From Reticulitermes speratus (taxonomy: Eukaryota > Arthropoda > Insecta > Blattodea > Rhinotermitidae): 64,000 nucleotides of DNA. Position 1 is the stretch's first letter; each line of letters opens with the position of its first letter. The stretch lies in contig JAJKFL010000008.1 of NCBI GenBank assembly GCA_021186555.1, positions 20,019,936-20,083,935 of the forward strand, written 5' to 3'. The position numbers were made by a program, and so were the translations under genes. The notes below the pieces were generated by a model. That model worked only from the letters and a program-made list of their open reading frames with translations. It was not told the DNA's origin and did no database searches. Shown here piece after piece: positions 1 to 11,223 of the stretch.

Positions 1-1360
1 GAGTGCATGCGTAGCGTCTTAACAAGATGGTGCAATTTTATTTCAAACAAAACGGTAAAAAATAGGAATCATTTTAGGCGCGTTCGCAAAACTGCGAAAA
101 GCGACTATTAGCTTTGTCATGTATGTCTGTCCGTCCGTCCACATGGAACAATTTGACTTCCACTGAACGGATTTTCAAGAAATTTCATATTTGAGTATTT
201 TCTAAAAATCTGTCGAGAAAATTCAAGTTTCGTTAAAATCTGACAAGAATAACGGGTACTTTACATGAAGGCCTATGTACATTTGTGATAGTATCTCGCT
301 CAATTCTTCTTAGAATGAGAAATGTTTAAGACAAAAGTTGCAGAGAAAATCAGAACACACATTTTATGTTCAATATTTTTTTTTCCGAAAGTCGTGCCGT
401 TTGTGAAATGTGGAAAAATATGGTAGAGCCAGACAGGCCACAGATGACAATATAACACGGCACATGCGTTTTTGCATGCTGATAATTAAGGACACAGACA
501 CACACTCAGAATACGTACTAATTATTGCTTTTCCACGGCAATAATGGTAATGCGAACGCGGCTCAATGTTGCGTTATACGTACATTGCGTGTCGTGTTAC
601 TGTTACGACCGTCTTGCATGCCCGTCCTGATCTTATAAATTCTGAAAGTTCCGTTAAATCTCAATTTTATTTTATTTCAAGGTTTTCGTCGACAAATTAC
701 TATTTTTCTCGTTATTTAAAGTACTTTAACGCCCATTTTTACACTAAATATTTAAATCAGAGGGGCAGATTGCGTGTGGCTGCCACAACAGAGGGACTTC
801 ACTCGACACAGCAGTTTTCTCTGAAAGCCGTTTTGATGATCAGCAATGCCTAAAACTGAAAGGTTTGCAATTCGGAAGAATACAAAGTCTCCTTCAATGC
901 GGAATTCGAAACCTTGAAAAATGATTGGGAAGTGAATAAAAGTCCCAGTCTATTCCGCCACCTTACAGTTTCCGTCTGTGAACTACGAAAGTTCTGATCA
1001 GTCTCACTCCCTGCATTCATAAACCGAAAACCCAGTTTGGGCGGAGGGGAATGCATCCCTGCTTAGGAACTCGTCAATTAAAAGCAGATGAGTTAATTCT
1101 GTTCAATCTAATACTTCAAATCATAATGCTTACTGCACGTACCTTAATATTCAACGCTAAAGAAACCGCGTTTTGTCGACAGAATATATTTTATGTGTTG
1201 CCTTGTGTGATCCTCATAATAAATAGCGATTACTTCCCTAAAAAGGCAGTTTTTGCCATGATAAAAACAGAGACTGTTTTTATCATGGAGAAGCAGTGTG
1301 ATTTCTGTGAAGTACGAACTGAAATTTTAAACAGTCGGCAAATTAAAAGTATACTTCAGC
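1..1360. other. Non-coding, nothing recognised
   Basis: AT-rich sequence with short open frames only (the longest are 95 and 104 codons) and no domain, splice signal or repeat I can name. Confidence 0.6.
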
Positions 1361-1671
1361 GGTAAAGGTAAAGGTAAAGGTAAAGCTATCCCATTACAGA
1401 CCCGGACAGGCCCTTAGGGCTCCAGGAGGTTGAGGCTCTCAGAATTTCTAGACAATCAGCATATGAATGTCGCAAGGTTGTCAGCCCTAGCACCGGCCGT
1501 CTTTACCGCCCTCCCCCTTCAGGAGATAACCCTGATACTCATTTCTATTAGAAGTTGAGTCGACCCCAGGATTAAGTCAACGAAAAACCCCAATGAACCC
1601 ATCGGGAATCGAACACGCGACCTTCCGGCTTGTAGCGCACTGCCTCAACCAACTGCGCCACCGCGTGCCCC
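1361..1671 (-). mobile_element. tRNA-derived SINE with (GGTAAA)n tail
   Basis: On the minus strand the element starts near 1671 with GGGGCACGCGGTGGCGCAGT, an A-box-like TGGCGCAGTTGG, then a B-box-like GTTCGATTCCC, as in a tRNA. The body ends in a TTTACC repeat (GGTAAA on the plus strand, 1361-1384). Transcription from the internal polymerase III promoter would run right to left. Confidence 0.75.
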
Positions 1672-2357
1672 ATACTCCAGAGGTTTCGCCGGAATTAAAA
1701 GGAAGTTATAATTTAAAAAGTAAAGTTCATTCCCACATGGGGAAGAAGAGAATTAAGCTTACAAAAAGAAAGGCGGTATTAAGACCCAACTGGGCCAAAT
1801 TAATTTTAACTATGCATGTACATGTACGTTGTTAGATTCGTGTAACACTTTGGACAGCCTGGCTCAACACATTCTAGTGTTCAGCAAGGTCGTCAAGGTG
1901 GAGGGCGTCCATGCAAGAGCGGGATATACCATGACATGTTTCTGGGGCAACTGACATTAACAACACGGGAAATTAACTGCTGTTTAATTACAACTAAGTC
2001 AAAAGCTTATAACACACAACGATACACCACCTGTCACCTGATTTAAAATCCAACCATTTTGTATAAGGCGTTCGTAACCAATCCTCGCACGAAGAGTAAT
2101 ATGAAGTCGGACAGAAAGAAAGAATTCTTCATTTCCTGAGGAAAGTTTGCACGCCCTAGTTAGGAATTTCGGAGGTCAAATTACACGTTATTTCACAAAG
2201 GCGAGGACATATTAAATACGTTTAGAACTGCTTGTTTAGTGACGCTCTCATTATTCGGATTAAATAGCGTCGATGATAGACGAGTAAGAGGACAGCATCG
2301 GTGAGATAACAGTGAAAGGGGAAAACAGAAGTACGCGTGCACAGTTCTGTGCCAGTG
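1672..2357. other. Non-coding, nothing recognised
   Basis: Sits between two SINEs. No open frame with recognisable content. Confidence 0.55.
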
Positions 2358-2612
2358 TAACCTTTTTTCCCCCAATGGCGTAACAGCCCTAGTGGGCCTC
2401 ATTATCGACGCGTCACGATCACACTCAGACACACCACACTCGGTAGGACTCCTCTAAACCAGTGATCAGCCCGACGCACAGACCTCTACCTGACAACACA
2501 CAACACTTACAAGAGACAGACATACATGCCCCCGGCGGTATTCAAACCCACAATCCCAGCAAACGAACGGCCGCAGACCCACATCTTAGACGGCACGGCC
2601 GCTGGGATCGGT
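2358..2612 (-). mobile_element. tRNA-derived SINE, family A
   Basis: Reverse complement of the copy at 8524-8776: shared GCGTCGGGCTGATCA-type core, CAACACACAACACT and ATGCCCCCGGCGGTATTC on the plus strand. The tRNA-like head with the B box lies at the right end and the A-rich tail at the left (near 2360). Two copies in one window make it a real family. Confidence 0.8.
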
Positions 2613-2749
2613 CCAGTGCCACCTTATTGAACATATATCCCGCATGAATTGCCCGGGGATCGAACTCTAGCATCCGCGGTAAGAAGCAGGCAACTACAGC
2701 CTGAATATAAGTCTTAAGTACTTTAAAGTATTTACGTACTTCCAGTTCT

Positions 2750-2965
2750 TCAACGAGACTGTGATTATCTGGGACTGCACAGTGTCGAATGACAAGGTGG
2801 TAATTAAAATAATGTGGAAAAAAGATATCGTGATCAACTTGAGGCACTACCCTACCATTTGTTTGGAAGAACTGGGGATAAACATGGAGAACCTCAATCA
2901 GGACATCGCTGTTTCAAACGAGATTCGAACTACGCGCCTCCTGAACACAAGTCAGAAGCGTTGAA
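2750..2965 (-). mobile_element. Probable tRNA-derived SINE
   Basis: On the minus strand a B-box-like GTAGTTCGAATCTCG sits near 2920, followed downstream by CCTGATTGAGGTTCTCCATG, a body sequence typical of insect SINEs with a conserved core. The edges are approximate and the A box is degenerate. Confidence 0.5.
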
Positions 2966-3599
2966 ACACAACCACATCACGAAACACATCAAATCACTAC
3001 CGTACGCACAAGATACAAATACTACCACCTACTCACTTAAAAGAAGCTACTGACAAAAATCGAACCAAATCAAAGAGCAACCACAATAACCACATTCTAT
3101 GCGACATCCAAGAAAGTATGCTACATATTACAAAAATACTGAATACAATCATAAACTACTATAACAAATAGGTGAAAAAAACTTTTAACAAAATACTAGA
3201 CATATAAATTCCCCCAAGGACATACACACGTAATCAAGGGTATATGAAAAACACAGAAATTCACAGTGAATGGCTAGCAATCCAACCTCGTATTCGGGAG
3301 GTCCTGGACCCAAATTTTAGCCCAGAGACCTTCAATCCTGAGTTCTTCCGTCGTTTTCCTCAGCTCCTGCAGACTAATACTGGTATAGAACTTCAAACTA
3401 TACCAAGATCGCTTCCTCTAATAGCATTTCAAATTCATTACCCACTAAACATCCTGTCATTCAATGCTAGAATCTCAGGTACCTTAGCTACTAACAGCTT
3501 TGTTAAATACGCAAAAAAAAAAGAAAGAAACAGGACCATAAGCTATCGAAAAGAGAAATTTTCATGTAGATATATATAACTATATGTATCGACACGGGC
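2966..3599. other. Non-coding; one unassigned open frame
   Basis: A frame of 111 codons at 3244-3579 (WLAIQPRIREVLDPNFSPET...) has some coding look but no family I recognise, and no splice context. It may be old transposon sequence linked to the LINE tail that follows. Confidence 0.4.
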
Positions 3600-3925
3600 A
3601 AGAACGTTTGGATCGATCGTGTAAAAATGAAGAAGTATTATATAGAGTCAAGGAGGAAAGGAAAATTCCACGTACAATAAAACGAAGGAAGACTTACTAG
3701 ATTGGTTACATCTTGCAGACGAACTGCCTGCTAAAACACGTTATTGCAGGAAAGATTGAAGAAACGGGAAGACGAGAAAGAAGACGTAAGCAGATACTGG
3801 ACGACCTTAAGGAAAAAAGAGGGTGCTGGAAGCTGGAAGAGGAAGCACTAGATCGCACTCCGTGGAGAATTCGCTTTGGAAGAGGCTATGGACCTGTCGC
3901 AAGAAAGACTGCGTTATGATGGTAC
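3600..3925 (+). mobile_element. LINE 3' fragment (ORF2 C-terminal tail)
   Basis: The translation around 3640-3919 contains VKEERKIPRTIKRRK, NCLLKHVIAGKIE, GRRERRRKQILDDLKE and WKLEEEALDRTPWRIRFGRG. This is a tail I recognise from many insect non-LTR elements. It has frame changes and no reverse transcriptase in front of it, so it is a dead 3' remnant. The family assignment is from memory. Confidence 0.7.
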
Positions 3926-4407
3926 GATATATCGACAATTGGTGCTACAAGTTAAATGTTGAAAACTATAAACAGAATAAGCTGTTCCTACTATTGGTGC
4001 TTTGAGAAAGTGTATCGTACCTTGGAGGCAAACGTAGCGGCGCCACCTGACAGCTGCACTGCACTGAATGCTGCCTTACTAACACTACATAACACGAAGG
4101 CAAAGAAAGCAAAACAGGTATAATTAAAACATAAAAAAGGGATATTGTAAAAGCTGATTAAGAGGAAGTATGCACGTTCACGATGAAAGAATGAAAGCAG
4201 TGCAGACAACTAAAAACATTAAAATGAAAAGTTAGGAAATGAAAGTGCTGAACTGGTGGCAGCCGTATACTGACTAGCAGAAGCCAACCTCCGAATTACA
4301 TACGTGTGAACTGGGAATCGTAAATGAAGTAGGTCTAAGTCTGTCAGAGCGCGCCGTTGACATTTTGACAACGGCGCGGGTTTATTTATTTCCACAATTT
4401 AATTAAA

Positions 4408-4475
4408 CAAGGTTAATAATATTAGGCAGACTGAAATACACATTGCTGAGCCACTGGTACCTCAGCCTAGCGGTC
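4408..4475 (+). mobile_element. Small LINE fragment
   Basis: The stretch with TTAGGCAGACTGAAATACA and GAGCCACTGGT matches the LINE at 36845-36900 (TTAGGCAGACTGAAATACAG, GAGCCACTGGT). Only about 60 bases are shared, so it is an old fragment of the same family or part of a composite repeat. Confidence 0.55.
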
Positions 4476-4590
4476 TGATTTAAAACTGTTATTGAAACGT
4501 TGAAGAGATAACTCGCCAAACAGTGACCAAATTCTGACAGGACTGACCCAAGCTCGAGGTCAAACATTACCTACAGAGATCCATAAGCAT

Positions 4591-4710
4591 GAAACCTTCG
4601 CTCTTCTGGGGTGTTACGCGGCGCAGTTTGGTAGTTGGTTACCGACATTTTGGGACAACCTATCGCACCAACCTACGCCGCGTAACATCACAGAAGAGCG
4701 AAGGCTTCAA
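4591..4710. repeat. Foldback repeat (about 42-bp arms)
   Basis: Arms GAAACCTTCGCTCTTCTGGG (4591 onward) and its complement CACAGAAGAGCGAAGGCTTC (to 4710), with GTTACGCGGCG facing CGCCGCGTAAC. The loop contains CATTTTGGGACA, also seen at 42800. Confidence 0.8.
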
Positions 4711-5129
4711 CTACACTGCGGCCAAAGCCTGAAATCTCGCATCTATAAATATATTCATTACACTTATATTCTGAGCCAGTTGAAATCCAGTCCACAAATT
4801 CATATCCTGCGGCGCGAAGGTCCATTTTAATATTATTCTTCCATCAATATGCAGATTCCAACAGGGTTCCTTCATTTAAATTTTCCGACCAAAATTGTGT
4901 TTACGTGCTTCATTCCCTTCTCTTTTTCCTTGGTTTCAAATCGTAACACAAGACGACGAAGCTCTTAATTAATTTCTTCCTTCGTTTTGTCACTCGTCTA
5001 TAGAAGTGGAAGCAAAGTTGTCCCAGCGCTTAATTAAGCACCAGGCTGTGAAGGCACAGGAGAAATACCGATAAACCTCCACGCATTCTTAACCTCGTCA
5101 CTAGACGCAGATGACTAACATAGTTTCAT
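4711..5129. other. Non-coding, nothing recognised
   Basis: AT-rich between a foldback and a SINE; no signal seen. Confidence 0.5.
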
Positions 5130-5305
5130 GCCCCCTGCGCCCCTATGGGACAAATGCCCACCCTGTCTCCTGTCTGGGTGGAAACAATAGTTGATCTGGA
5201 CACTTCGGAAAATAGAAAAACCTCTTGACCCTGCCGGTAATCGAACGTCGAATCCTCGGTCGTCGAGCCCGTAACCTATTCCCTATACCGACTAAGATAT
5301 CAAAA
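5130..5305 (-). mobile_element. SINE family B copy
   Basis: Reverse complement reads TTAGTCGGTATAGGGAATAG (A-box region), CGACGTTCGATTACCGGCAG (B box), then TTTTTCTATTTTCCGAAG and GTCCAGATC. It matches the order of the copies at 9229 and 21049. Confidence 0.55.
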
Positions 5306-6137
5306 TAAGAGGCATAGAAATCATTCCGAAATTACGTCATTATAAATAAAAGGAAGAAAGTCGTTAAAACTCAACCGTAAAATTATAATTCAGTTAAAGA
5401 AAAACTGATGACGGAGGTAGTAGAGAAGCGAAATTGTGGTTTGTCGTGAGAAGGGATAACAATATCAGACTTAAGTTATTAAAAGAATTACGCCAGCTAA
5501 AGCGAGTTTACTTCCTTTTCCCTGTGAGAAAATGATACAGCGCGTCAATAGGAAAGAATGGTGTGTGCCAATGAGAAGAGGCGTCTTTGTCTGATCGTTT
5601 GCGCTTTCATCAGCATTGTGTTCGGTCTGCTTTGCGTCACACTTTAAGAAGAGGTAATGCAATAGTCAGACGCATATCGACATAGTCTGTCTTGCGCAAA
5701 ACAGGTTGTAATCGGTTATAACAGTTGAGTGTTATAATTACTTGGTCTGAAAAGGAATACTGGAGTCAGGAAATCATAGCAAAGGGGGCTGGGAAATTCA
5801 CGCACGCATTTGCTAATAATGTTGCATCACAATGGAACGCAATACAGTCACGTGAGAGTCCGAAGATGACGACCCCTGATAGAGTTCACTGAACATTTGA
5901 TACACGATTCTACCCAAGTCAAATCTGCTGTGTGATAATTGTAATTGCCAACTGGCCTCACGTTTTGGTACCAATCAACAAGCTGACATTTTCTGCTAGA
6001 TTTACCGTTCACAGCTCAGATTTCTACAGTCGCCTGCTCAGAAACTGAACTACCGTTACTACCATGGTTATACAGCCTGTCCCGGAATTTCGTTGAATAG
6101 AAACACAGGTAAGAGACAGATTAATGTCAGAAGCCTC
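5306..6137. other. Non-coding, nothing recognised
   Basis: Only short chance frames; no known repeat apart from the microsatellite that follows. Confidence 0.5.
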
Positions 6138-6184
6138 TATTATTATTATTATTATTATTATTAATATTATTATTATTATTATTG
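6138..6184. repeat. (TTA)n microsatellite
   Basis: About 15 units of TTA, with one interruption (TTAATA) in the middle. Confidence 0.9.
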
Positions 6185-6185
6185 A

Positions 6186-6420
6186 AGCCGGAATAGCGAG
6201 GTGGGTAGACAGACTAGATAAAGAGCTGGTGTTCTAAGGATTCCTAGTTCGATTTCCAGCATGAGAAAAGGATTTATCTCTTCTCCAGAGTGTCAAGATC
6301 GGCTCTGGGGCCCATCCAATCGGTATTGGGGCCTCTTTACCCGGAGATAAAGCGGCTGGGGCGTGAAGCTGACCATTTACCTCAATCTAATGCCGAATGT
6401 CTTTACTCTCCTTTACCTAA
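6186..6420 (+). mobile_element. SINE family B copy
   Basis: Head with CCTAGTTCGATTTCCAGCAT (B box), then TCTCTTCTCCAGAG, GGGGCCCATCCAATCGGTAT and AAAGCGGCTGGGGCGTGAAG. The same order of blocks occurs at 9229-9440 and 21049-21265. A (TTA)n tract lies just before it. Confidence 0.65.
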
Positions 6421-7884
6421 GCACAAAACAGCCCTCCCTTTCTCACAAAATAATCAATTTTTTAGACATATAATTTTGAATGAACGTATGTTAAAATAAC
6501 AGCATTAAAAACAACACATTTCTTAGAATTGTATTTTCAAGTACCAGTAATTTATATTTCTCTCAGAATAAGTGATTGCGTATCAACACGGAGAAAATAA
6601 TCGCTTTATTATTGCTAACATTTGTGTTTTCGAAAATATATAAGCTTTTTAATCTATAACAAGCATCAGGTCCCCAATTTTTCCTTCTACTGGTTTCTCA
6701 GAGCACAACCTTTGGGTCGTATGATAATGTGCGACCTCAGTTACGTTCCTACAATTGTCAAGAACTCGTTCTTATGCAACATAAGCCCCTTAATTCGCAG
6801 GCAACTTCTTTGTCACTGACGCACAGCTGGATAGTCTACATTCGCTACCTAGGAGTTATACCGCACAGTGTTTGCTTGGTTCAAGCGACAAACGGAATAG
6901 TACTACGGGCTGTGAAGCCGAGGTTAGAAGCTGGTAGTCACTTTCGTGATCCAGCATATCTACCGTCCGCAAAGAGCCCCCAGTACCTACTGCATAAGGG
7001 CTGAATTGGTTCCATAATCATTCTGAAAGTAGTGATGGAAGCACAGGTTCGGATTATTCCCCGAAAATGCACTTTCGGACGTCTAGAAATTTAGTTCACT
7101 TTCCCGATATACGCCACGACTTCTCTAAAAAAAACTAAGTTGATGTGAAGACTTCGTAAAATACTACGGCTGAAATAACAGTCAACATGTAGTGACATAG
7201 CATCTATAGTCTAAGCAAGGTTCAAAAATAAAGTACATCAGAATAGGTTTTTCTCCGATTATTTCGGTTTTCCCTATCAATATCACTGCCACAATGCTCA
7301 ATAATCATATTCAGTCACCTACCATCGATGCTGTATAGTTCAGATCCTGACAGTGTCGCTAAATAAACCACTAAAATATAGGAACCCGCCCACGAGCTTT
7401 TGCCAGAGATCCAGGGTAGAAACCGGCTCTTGTCAGGCAGATCACACGTTTTGTTGTATGTCCACCGAGCGGCTCGAATCTTCCATTTCCGTTAACAGCT
7501 CACATATTCGCCTCTCTCAAAATACGGCGATTCTCGTGCAGCGCAATGTTCGCCATTGGGTTTACCATCAGAATGAGGATCTAGATGTGAAGAACATCCA
7601 GTGCGTCTATAAAATGCAAGTTGCCATTGGTTATGACGATACAGCAAGAGTGATTTAAATATGTACCTCCAGTAATCGCCGTAGAAATAACCTTATTTTA
7701 TATCATAAAGCCCTAAAATTGTTACTGCCAATAATTCTATCAGAATTCAAAAGTTTTTTTTTATTTACTGCGTATCACAATATGATGTCCTACTGGGATA
7801 CTTCGTATCACGGTAGGACATTATAGCGTTCTGAATATAAGTCCTTGGAGCAGAGTCCTTTTTGAGAAGCTAAGAGGTCCTCAT
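6421..7884. other. Non-coding, nothing recognised
   Basis: Frames of 91 codons (6729-7004) and 101 codons (7353-7658) are present, but they have no recognisable domain, splice signals or repeat match. Confidence 0.5.
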
Positions 7885-8110
7885 TGAGTCAAGAAGTTCC
7901 TCGCATTTTGTGGAACCCGGAGTTTCATTGCCGTATTCACAAGAGCCTTCCACTTGTCCCTATCCTGAGTCAGATCAATCCACTCCGCTTCCTCCCATCC
8001 TATTTGTTGAAGATCCATTTGAATGTCTCTTCCTATCCACACCTAGGTCCTCCAAGTAGTCTCTCTCTCTCTCAGGTTTCCCCGCCAAACGCCGTACGTA
8101 CTTGACCTCT
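7885..8110 (+). repeat. Probable transposon-derived segment
   Basis: The translation contains PRILWNPEFHCRIHKSLPLV and PILSQINPLR. I recall this pattern from repeated sequence in many arthropod genomes. It has no clear ends here. A (TC)n run lies at 8066-8079. Confidence 0.35.
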
Positions 8111-8523
8111 CCCCCATACGTGCAATATGCCCCTCCCATCTTATTCTTCTTGATTTGATCACCCGAATAACGCTTGAGGAGTACAAAAGTGTTTTGAAAG
8201 TATAATACAAAACCTAGAGTTTTTCGTACTCCCATAACATTTAAAATTATTGTTTCCTGACAACGACTGCCAGGACGCGAACATTCGTGATACGTTCTGA
8301 ATTTCAGTGTGAAGGCACTACACAAAATGGGAGCGTGATTGTGAATGACGGGCCTGCAAAGCCTGAAAGAAGATGTCGTAGCTTGTTTAACTATGCAGTC
8401 CTAAAATTTGCCATAAACCATGGAGAATCCTGCCTGGGTCCCGAGGAACACATTAGAATTCAATAGCTACAGGACACAAACTCGACCTAACTACCGTATT
8501 ATCATTGTTATTATCGCTGTCAG
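8111..8523. other. Non-coding, probably Cda5 intron or upstream
   Basis: No exon found. If the first Cda5 exon lies further left, this is intron sequence. Confidence 0.45.
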
Positions 8524-8776
8524 GCCGATCCCAGCGGCCGCGTGGTCTAAGGCGTGGGTCTGCGATCGTTCGCTTGCTGTGATTGCGGGTTCGAATCCCG
8601 CCGGGGGCATGGATGTCTGTCTCTTGTGAGTGTTGTGTGTTGTCAGGTAGAGGCCTGTGCGTCGGCCTGGTCACTCGTCCAGAGGAGTCCTACTGAGTGT
8701 GTCTGAGTGTGATCTTGAAGCCTCGATAATGAGGAGGCCCTGGCCCACTAGGGGCTATTGTGCCATGGAAAAAAAT
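8524..8776 (+). mobile_element. tRNA-derived SINE, family A, next to CBM14 exon
   Basis: Head: GATCCCAGCGGCCGCGTGGT (A-box region), then GCGGGTTCGAATCCCGCC (B box), a tRNA-like body, and an end at CCATGGAAAAAAATTATTG. It is followed by a (TTA)n tract that reaches to within about ten bases of the CBM14 exon acceptor at 8851. The insertion therefore supplies the sequence where a branch point and pyrimidine tract would normally lie. Confidence 0.82.
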
Positions 8777-8802
8777 TATTGTCATCACTTTCTTGTTTTA
8801 TC

Positions 8803-8842
<40 letters not shown>
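8803..8842. repeat. (ATT)n microsatellite at SINE tail
   Basis: About 13 ATT units, ending just before the TTTCTGACGCAG acceptor. In the CBM14 reading frame it encodes an isoleucine run. Confidence 0.9.
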
Positions 8843-8852
8843 TCTGACGCAG

Positions 8853-9030
8853 AGCCATGTGCGGGCCAGCAGAGAAGAGCCCGTATCAGCGCAGGTGGAC
8901 AGCAGGCTGTGGAGTTTGACTGTCCAGAAGAGTTCGGTTACTACCCACACCCCAGCGACTGCACACAGTACTATGTCTGTGTGTTCGGTGGCGCCCTGCT
9001 AGAGTCATGTACTGGCGGACTTATGTACAG
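8853..9030 (+). CDS. Cda5: Cda5 exon: CBM14 chitin-binding domain, first part
   Basis: The exon follows an acceptor ending TTTCTGACGCAG and stops before GTGAGG. It is entered in phase 1 and left in phase 2. It encodes PCAGQQ..., then the start of a CBM14 (peritrophin-A) domain: FDCPEEFGYYPHPSDCTQYY, then YVC, ESC and GGLMY. Four of the six domain cysteines lie here and the other two in the next exon. Aromatic residues around YYPHP and QYYVC are those expected to contact chitin. No start codon belongs to it with certainty: a methionine at 8765 is in frame, but it lies in SINE and microsatellite sequence. A true signal-peptide exon is expected further upstream, probably outside the window. Confidence 0.93.
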
Positions 9031-9860
9031 GTGAGGAATCCTTAGTTATTAGACAAGTGACCTACTACTTCTGAATGCTGAATGCTTTAAACTAAACCCA
9101 ATGAATGTGTGATATGGCTGTATCAAACGTGACCATTACTGCGGGCATTGTCCACTGTCTTGCGTTTTGTCAAGCACAAAGCTTCAGAAACTGAAGTAGA
9201 CAAACTGCAAGGTTCCCATTTAGTTTGAGATGGCATAGCTCAGGCGGTATAGCGATAAGGCCTCGGGCTCGGCGTCGAAGGAATCGTGGTTTGATTCACC
9301 AAAGAGATAGGAGATTAATCTCGTCTCCAAAAATGTACGGAGCACTTCCGGGGCCCGTCCAGTCTCGTATTGAAAGGGTACCGGGGGCTCTTTCCCGAAG
9401 GTGGAACCGGGGCGTGAGGCAAGCTGACAAAAAAACATCTATGGCTGAGGTCAAGAAAGGGTGGAGATGCACTTTCACTACTCCGATATGCTGGTGTGTA
9501 TAGGGACTTTACTTTTGCAAGGCCCTTTAATGTATTAACTGCACATGAAGGCTGCAAGAACTAAGGTGTAAATTCTTCCAGGGCCTATTTGTCATTAAAT
9601 TAAATTCCGAAACAAAATAACGTGGCATCAGATATTTATCACCGCCGTCACTTAGGATGAGAAAGTTTGCAATTATAAAATAGTTCGCATTAGGCATTAA
9701 ACCGTATATAGTTTTGTAATCACGAAGCATAAGTGGGCAAAAGCTGCTTTATGCACTATACTGCTTATGGTCTGGCACACAGGGAAGTAAGAAATGCGAG
9801 AGAGAAAAGGGGGCTTAATATTACAGAAGATTAATTACTGAACCCAACTTCTGTTTGCAG
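9031..9860. other. Cda5 intron
   Basis: Holds the SINE family B copy at 9229-9440; otherwise nothing seen. Confidence 0.85.
9229..9440 (+). mobile_element. SINE family B copy in the first visible intron
   Basis: GATGGCATAGCTCAGGCGGT (A-box region) and TCGTGGTTTGATTCACC (B box) form the head. The body has TCTCGTCTCC, GGGGCCCGTCCAGTCTCGTA and GGGGCGTGAGGCAAGCTGAC. It is the best preserved member here and is useful as the family reference. Confidence 0.75.
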
Positions 9861-9992
9861 CCATGAGCTCCAGACATGTGACTGGCCTCGCAATGTGGGG
9901 TGTGGAGCTGAGGGGGAAAGTGCAACAATCAGCACAGTTCGAGTAACTGATCCCAGGACCAGACACACCACCCCCACAGGGTTGCCATCAAG
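9861..9992 (+). CDS. Cda5: Cda5 exon: end of CBM14 domain and linker start
   Basis: Acceptor CTGTTTGCAG and donor AG|GTAAGTGG bound this exon; phase 2 in, phase 2 out. It completes a serine codon and reads SHELQTCDWPRNVGC, the standard C-terminal end of a CBM14 domain with cysteines 5 and 6. A threonine-rich linker follows (STVRVTDPRTRHTTPTG). The fit of domain and phase to the exon at 8853-9030 is the best evidence that both belong to one transcript. Confidence 0.93.
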
Positions 9993-10552
9993 GTAAGTGG
10001 TCTCACTTGATTTGCTTTTGCAACTCTGTACTTTCACAATGGGAGTAACATTCAGTTCCTCCTTTAACACTCCTGTCTGGTTAGACGAAAGTAAACCGGA
10101 AGGTGCGAGGATATGGATCGCATTCATCTGACTCAGGACACAGACAAATGGCGAGGTCATGTGACCACAGTAACAAGGCTTGAAGGTCCACAAGCCGCCG
10201 AGACTTTCTTGAGAGACTGTAAAATTCTGAAATAGAACTCTGCCCCATGAAGTTGTACGTATGTAGATACAAAGCAGGCCACAGAACAAACCCCACCTAA
10301 CAGTAAGTATGTTCACATCCTTTGTAACAGTCATATTATATAATGGTAAATATCAGGCCAATATGAGCAGAAAAGGCTGAAGGGTGAACTGCATACTCCA
10401 AACTGTCATCATGCATAGACTGTCCACAATAATAGACACATTAAAGAATAATTTTACCAGTTATTATGAAAGAACATGAAATGTGGTCCCTGACTTACGG
10501 CTTATGTAATAACCCTGTCAGTATCTCAGACTACACAGTTTTGAATGATATA

Positions 10553-11223
10553 CTCGCGGCCTATTTCAGACTCTTTACCCAGAAATTCACCTGGAGATAC
10601 TGTGGAAAACCTACTCGCGGCCTATTTCATACTCTTTACCCAGAAATTCACCTGGAGATACTGTGGAAAACCTACTCGCGGCCTATTTCATACTCTTTAC
10701 CCAGAAATTCACCTGGAGATACTGTGGAAAACCTACTCGCGGCCTATTTCATACTCTTTACCCAGAAATTCACCTGGAGATACTGTGGAAAACCTACTCG
10801 CGGCCTATTTCATACTCTTTACCCAGAAATTCACCTGGAGATACTGTGGAAAACCTACTCGCGGCCTATTTCATACTCTTTACCCAGAAATTCACCTGGA
10901 GATACTGTGGAAAACCTACTCGCGGCCTATTTCATACTCTTTACCCAGAAATTCACCTGGAGATACTGTGGAAAACCTACTCGCGGCCTATTTCATACTC
11001 TTTACCCAGAAATTCACCTGGAGATACTGTGGAAAACCTACTCGCGGCCTATTTCATACTCTTTACCCAGAAATTCACCTGGAGATACTGTGGAAAACCT
11101 ACTCGCGGCCTATTTCAGACTCTTTATCCAGAAATTCACCTGGAGATACTGCGGAAAACCTATTCACGGCCTATTTCAGACTCTTTACACAGAAATTCAT
11201 CTGGAGATACTGTGGAAAACCAC
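10553..11223. repeat. 61-bp minisatellite, 11 copies
   Basis: Unit starts CTCGCGGCCTATTTCATACT and repeats every 61 bases from 10553. Inner units look identical, while the first and last units carry TTTCAGACTC and other changes. This is the pattern left by unequal exchange that homogenises the middle. Because 61 is not a multiple of 3 and no frame has a stop, all three plus-strand frames stay open for 190-264 codons. It lies inside an intron of Cda5, so it is unlikely to be coding. Confidence 0.97.

Noticed and set aside
566-853. 95-codon frame beginning MLRYTYIACRV, considered as the missing signal-peptide exon
   Set aside because: No hydrophobic core of the right kind, no donor in the needed phase 1 at a sensible place, and no relation to the gene.
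8524-8620. True tRNA gene at the SINE head
   Set aside because: Has A- and B-box-like blocks, but no full cloverleaf pairing that I can see, and it is continuous with a repeated SINE body.
8760-9002. Leucine-rich frame that looks like a signal peptide
   Set aside because: The leucines come from a (TTA)n microsatellite and the frame does not match the CBM14 exon frame.
10553-11223. CRISPR-like repeat array
   Set aside because: Units are contiguous without unique spacers, and the sequence is clearly insect nuclear DNA.
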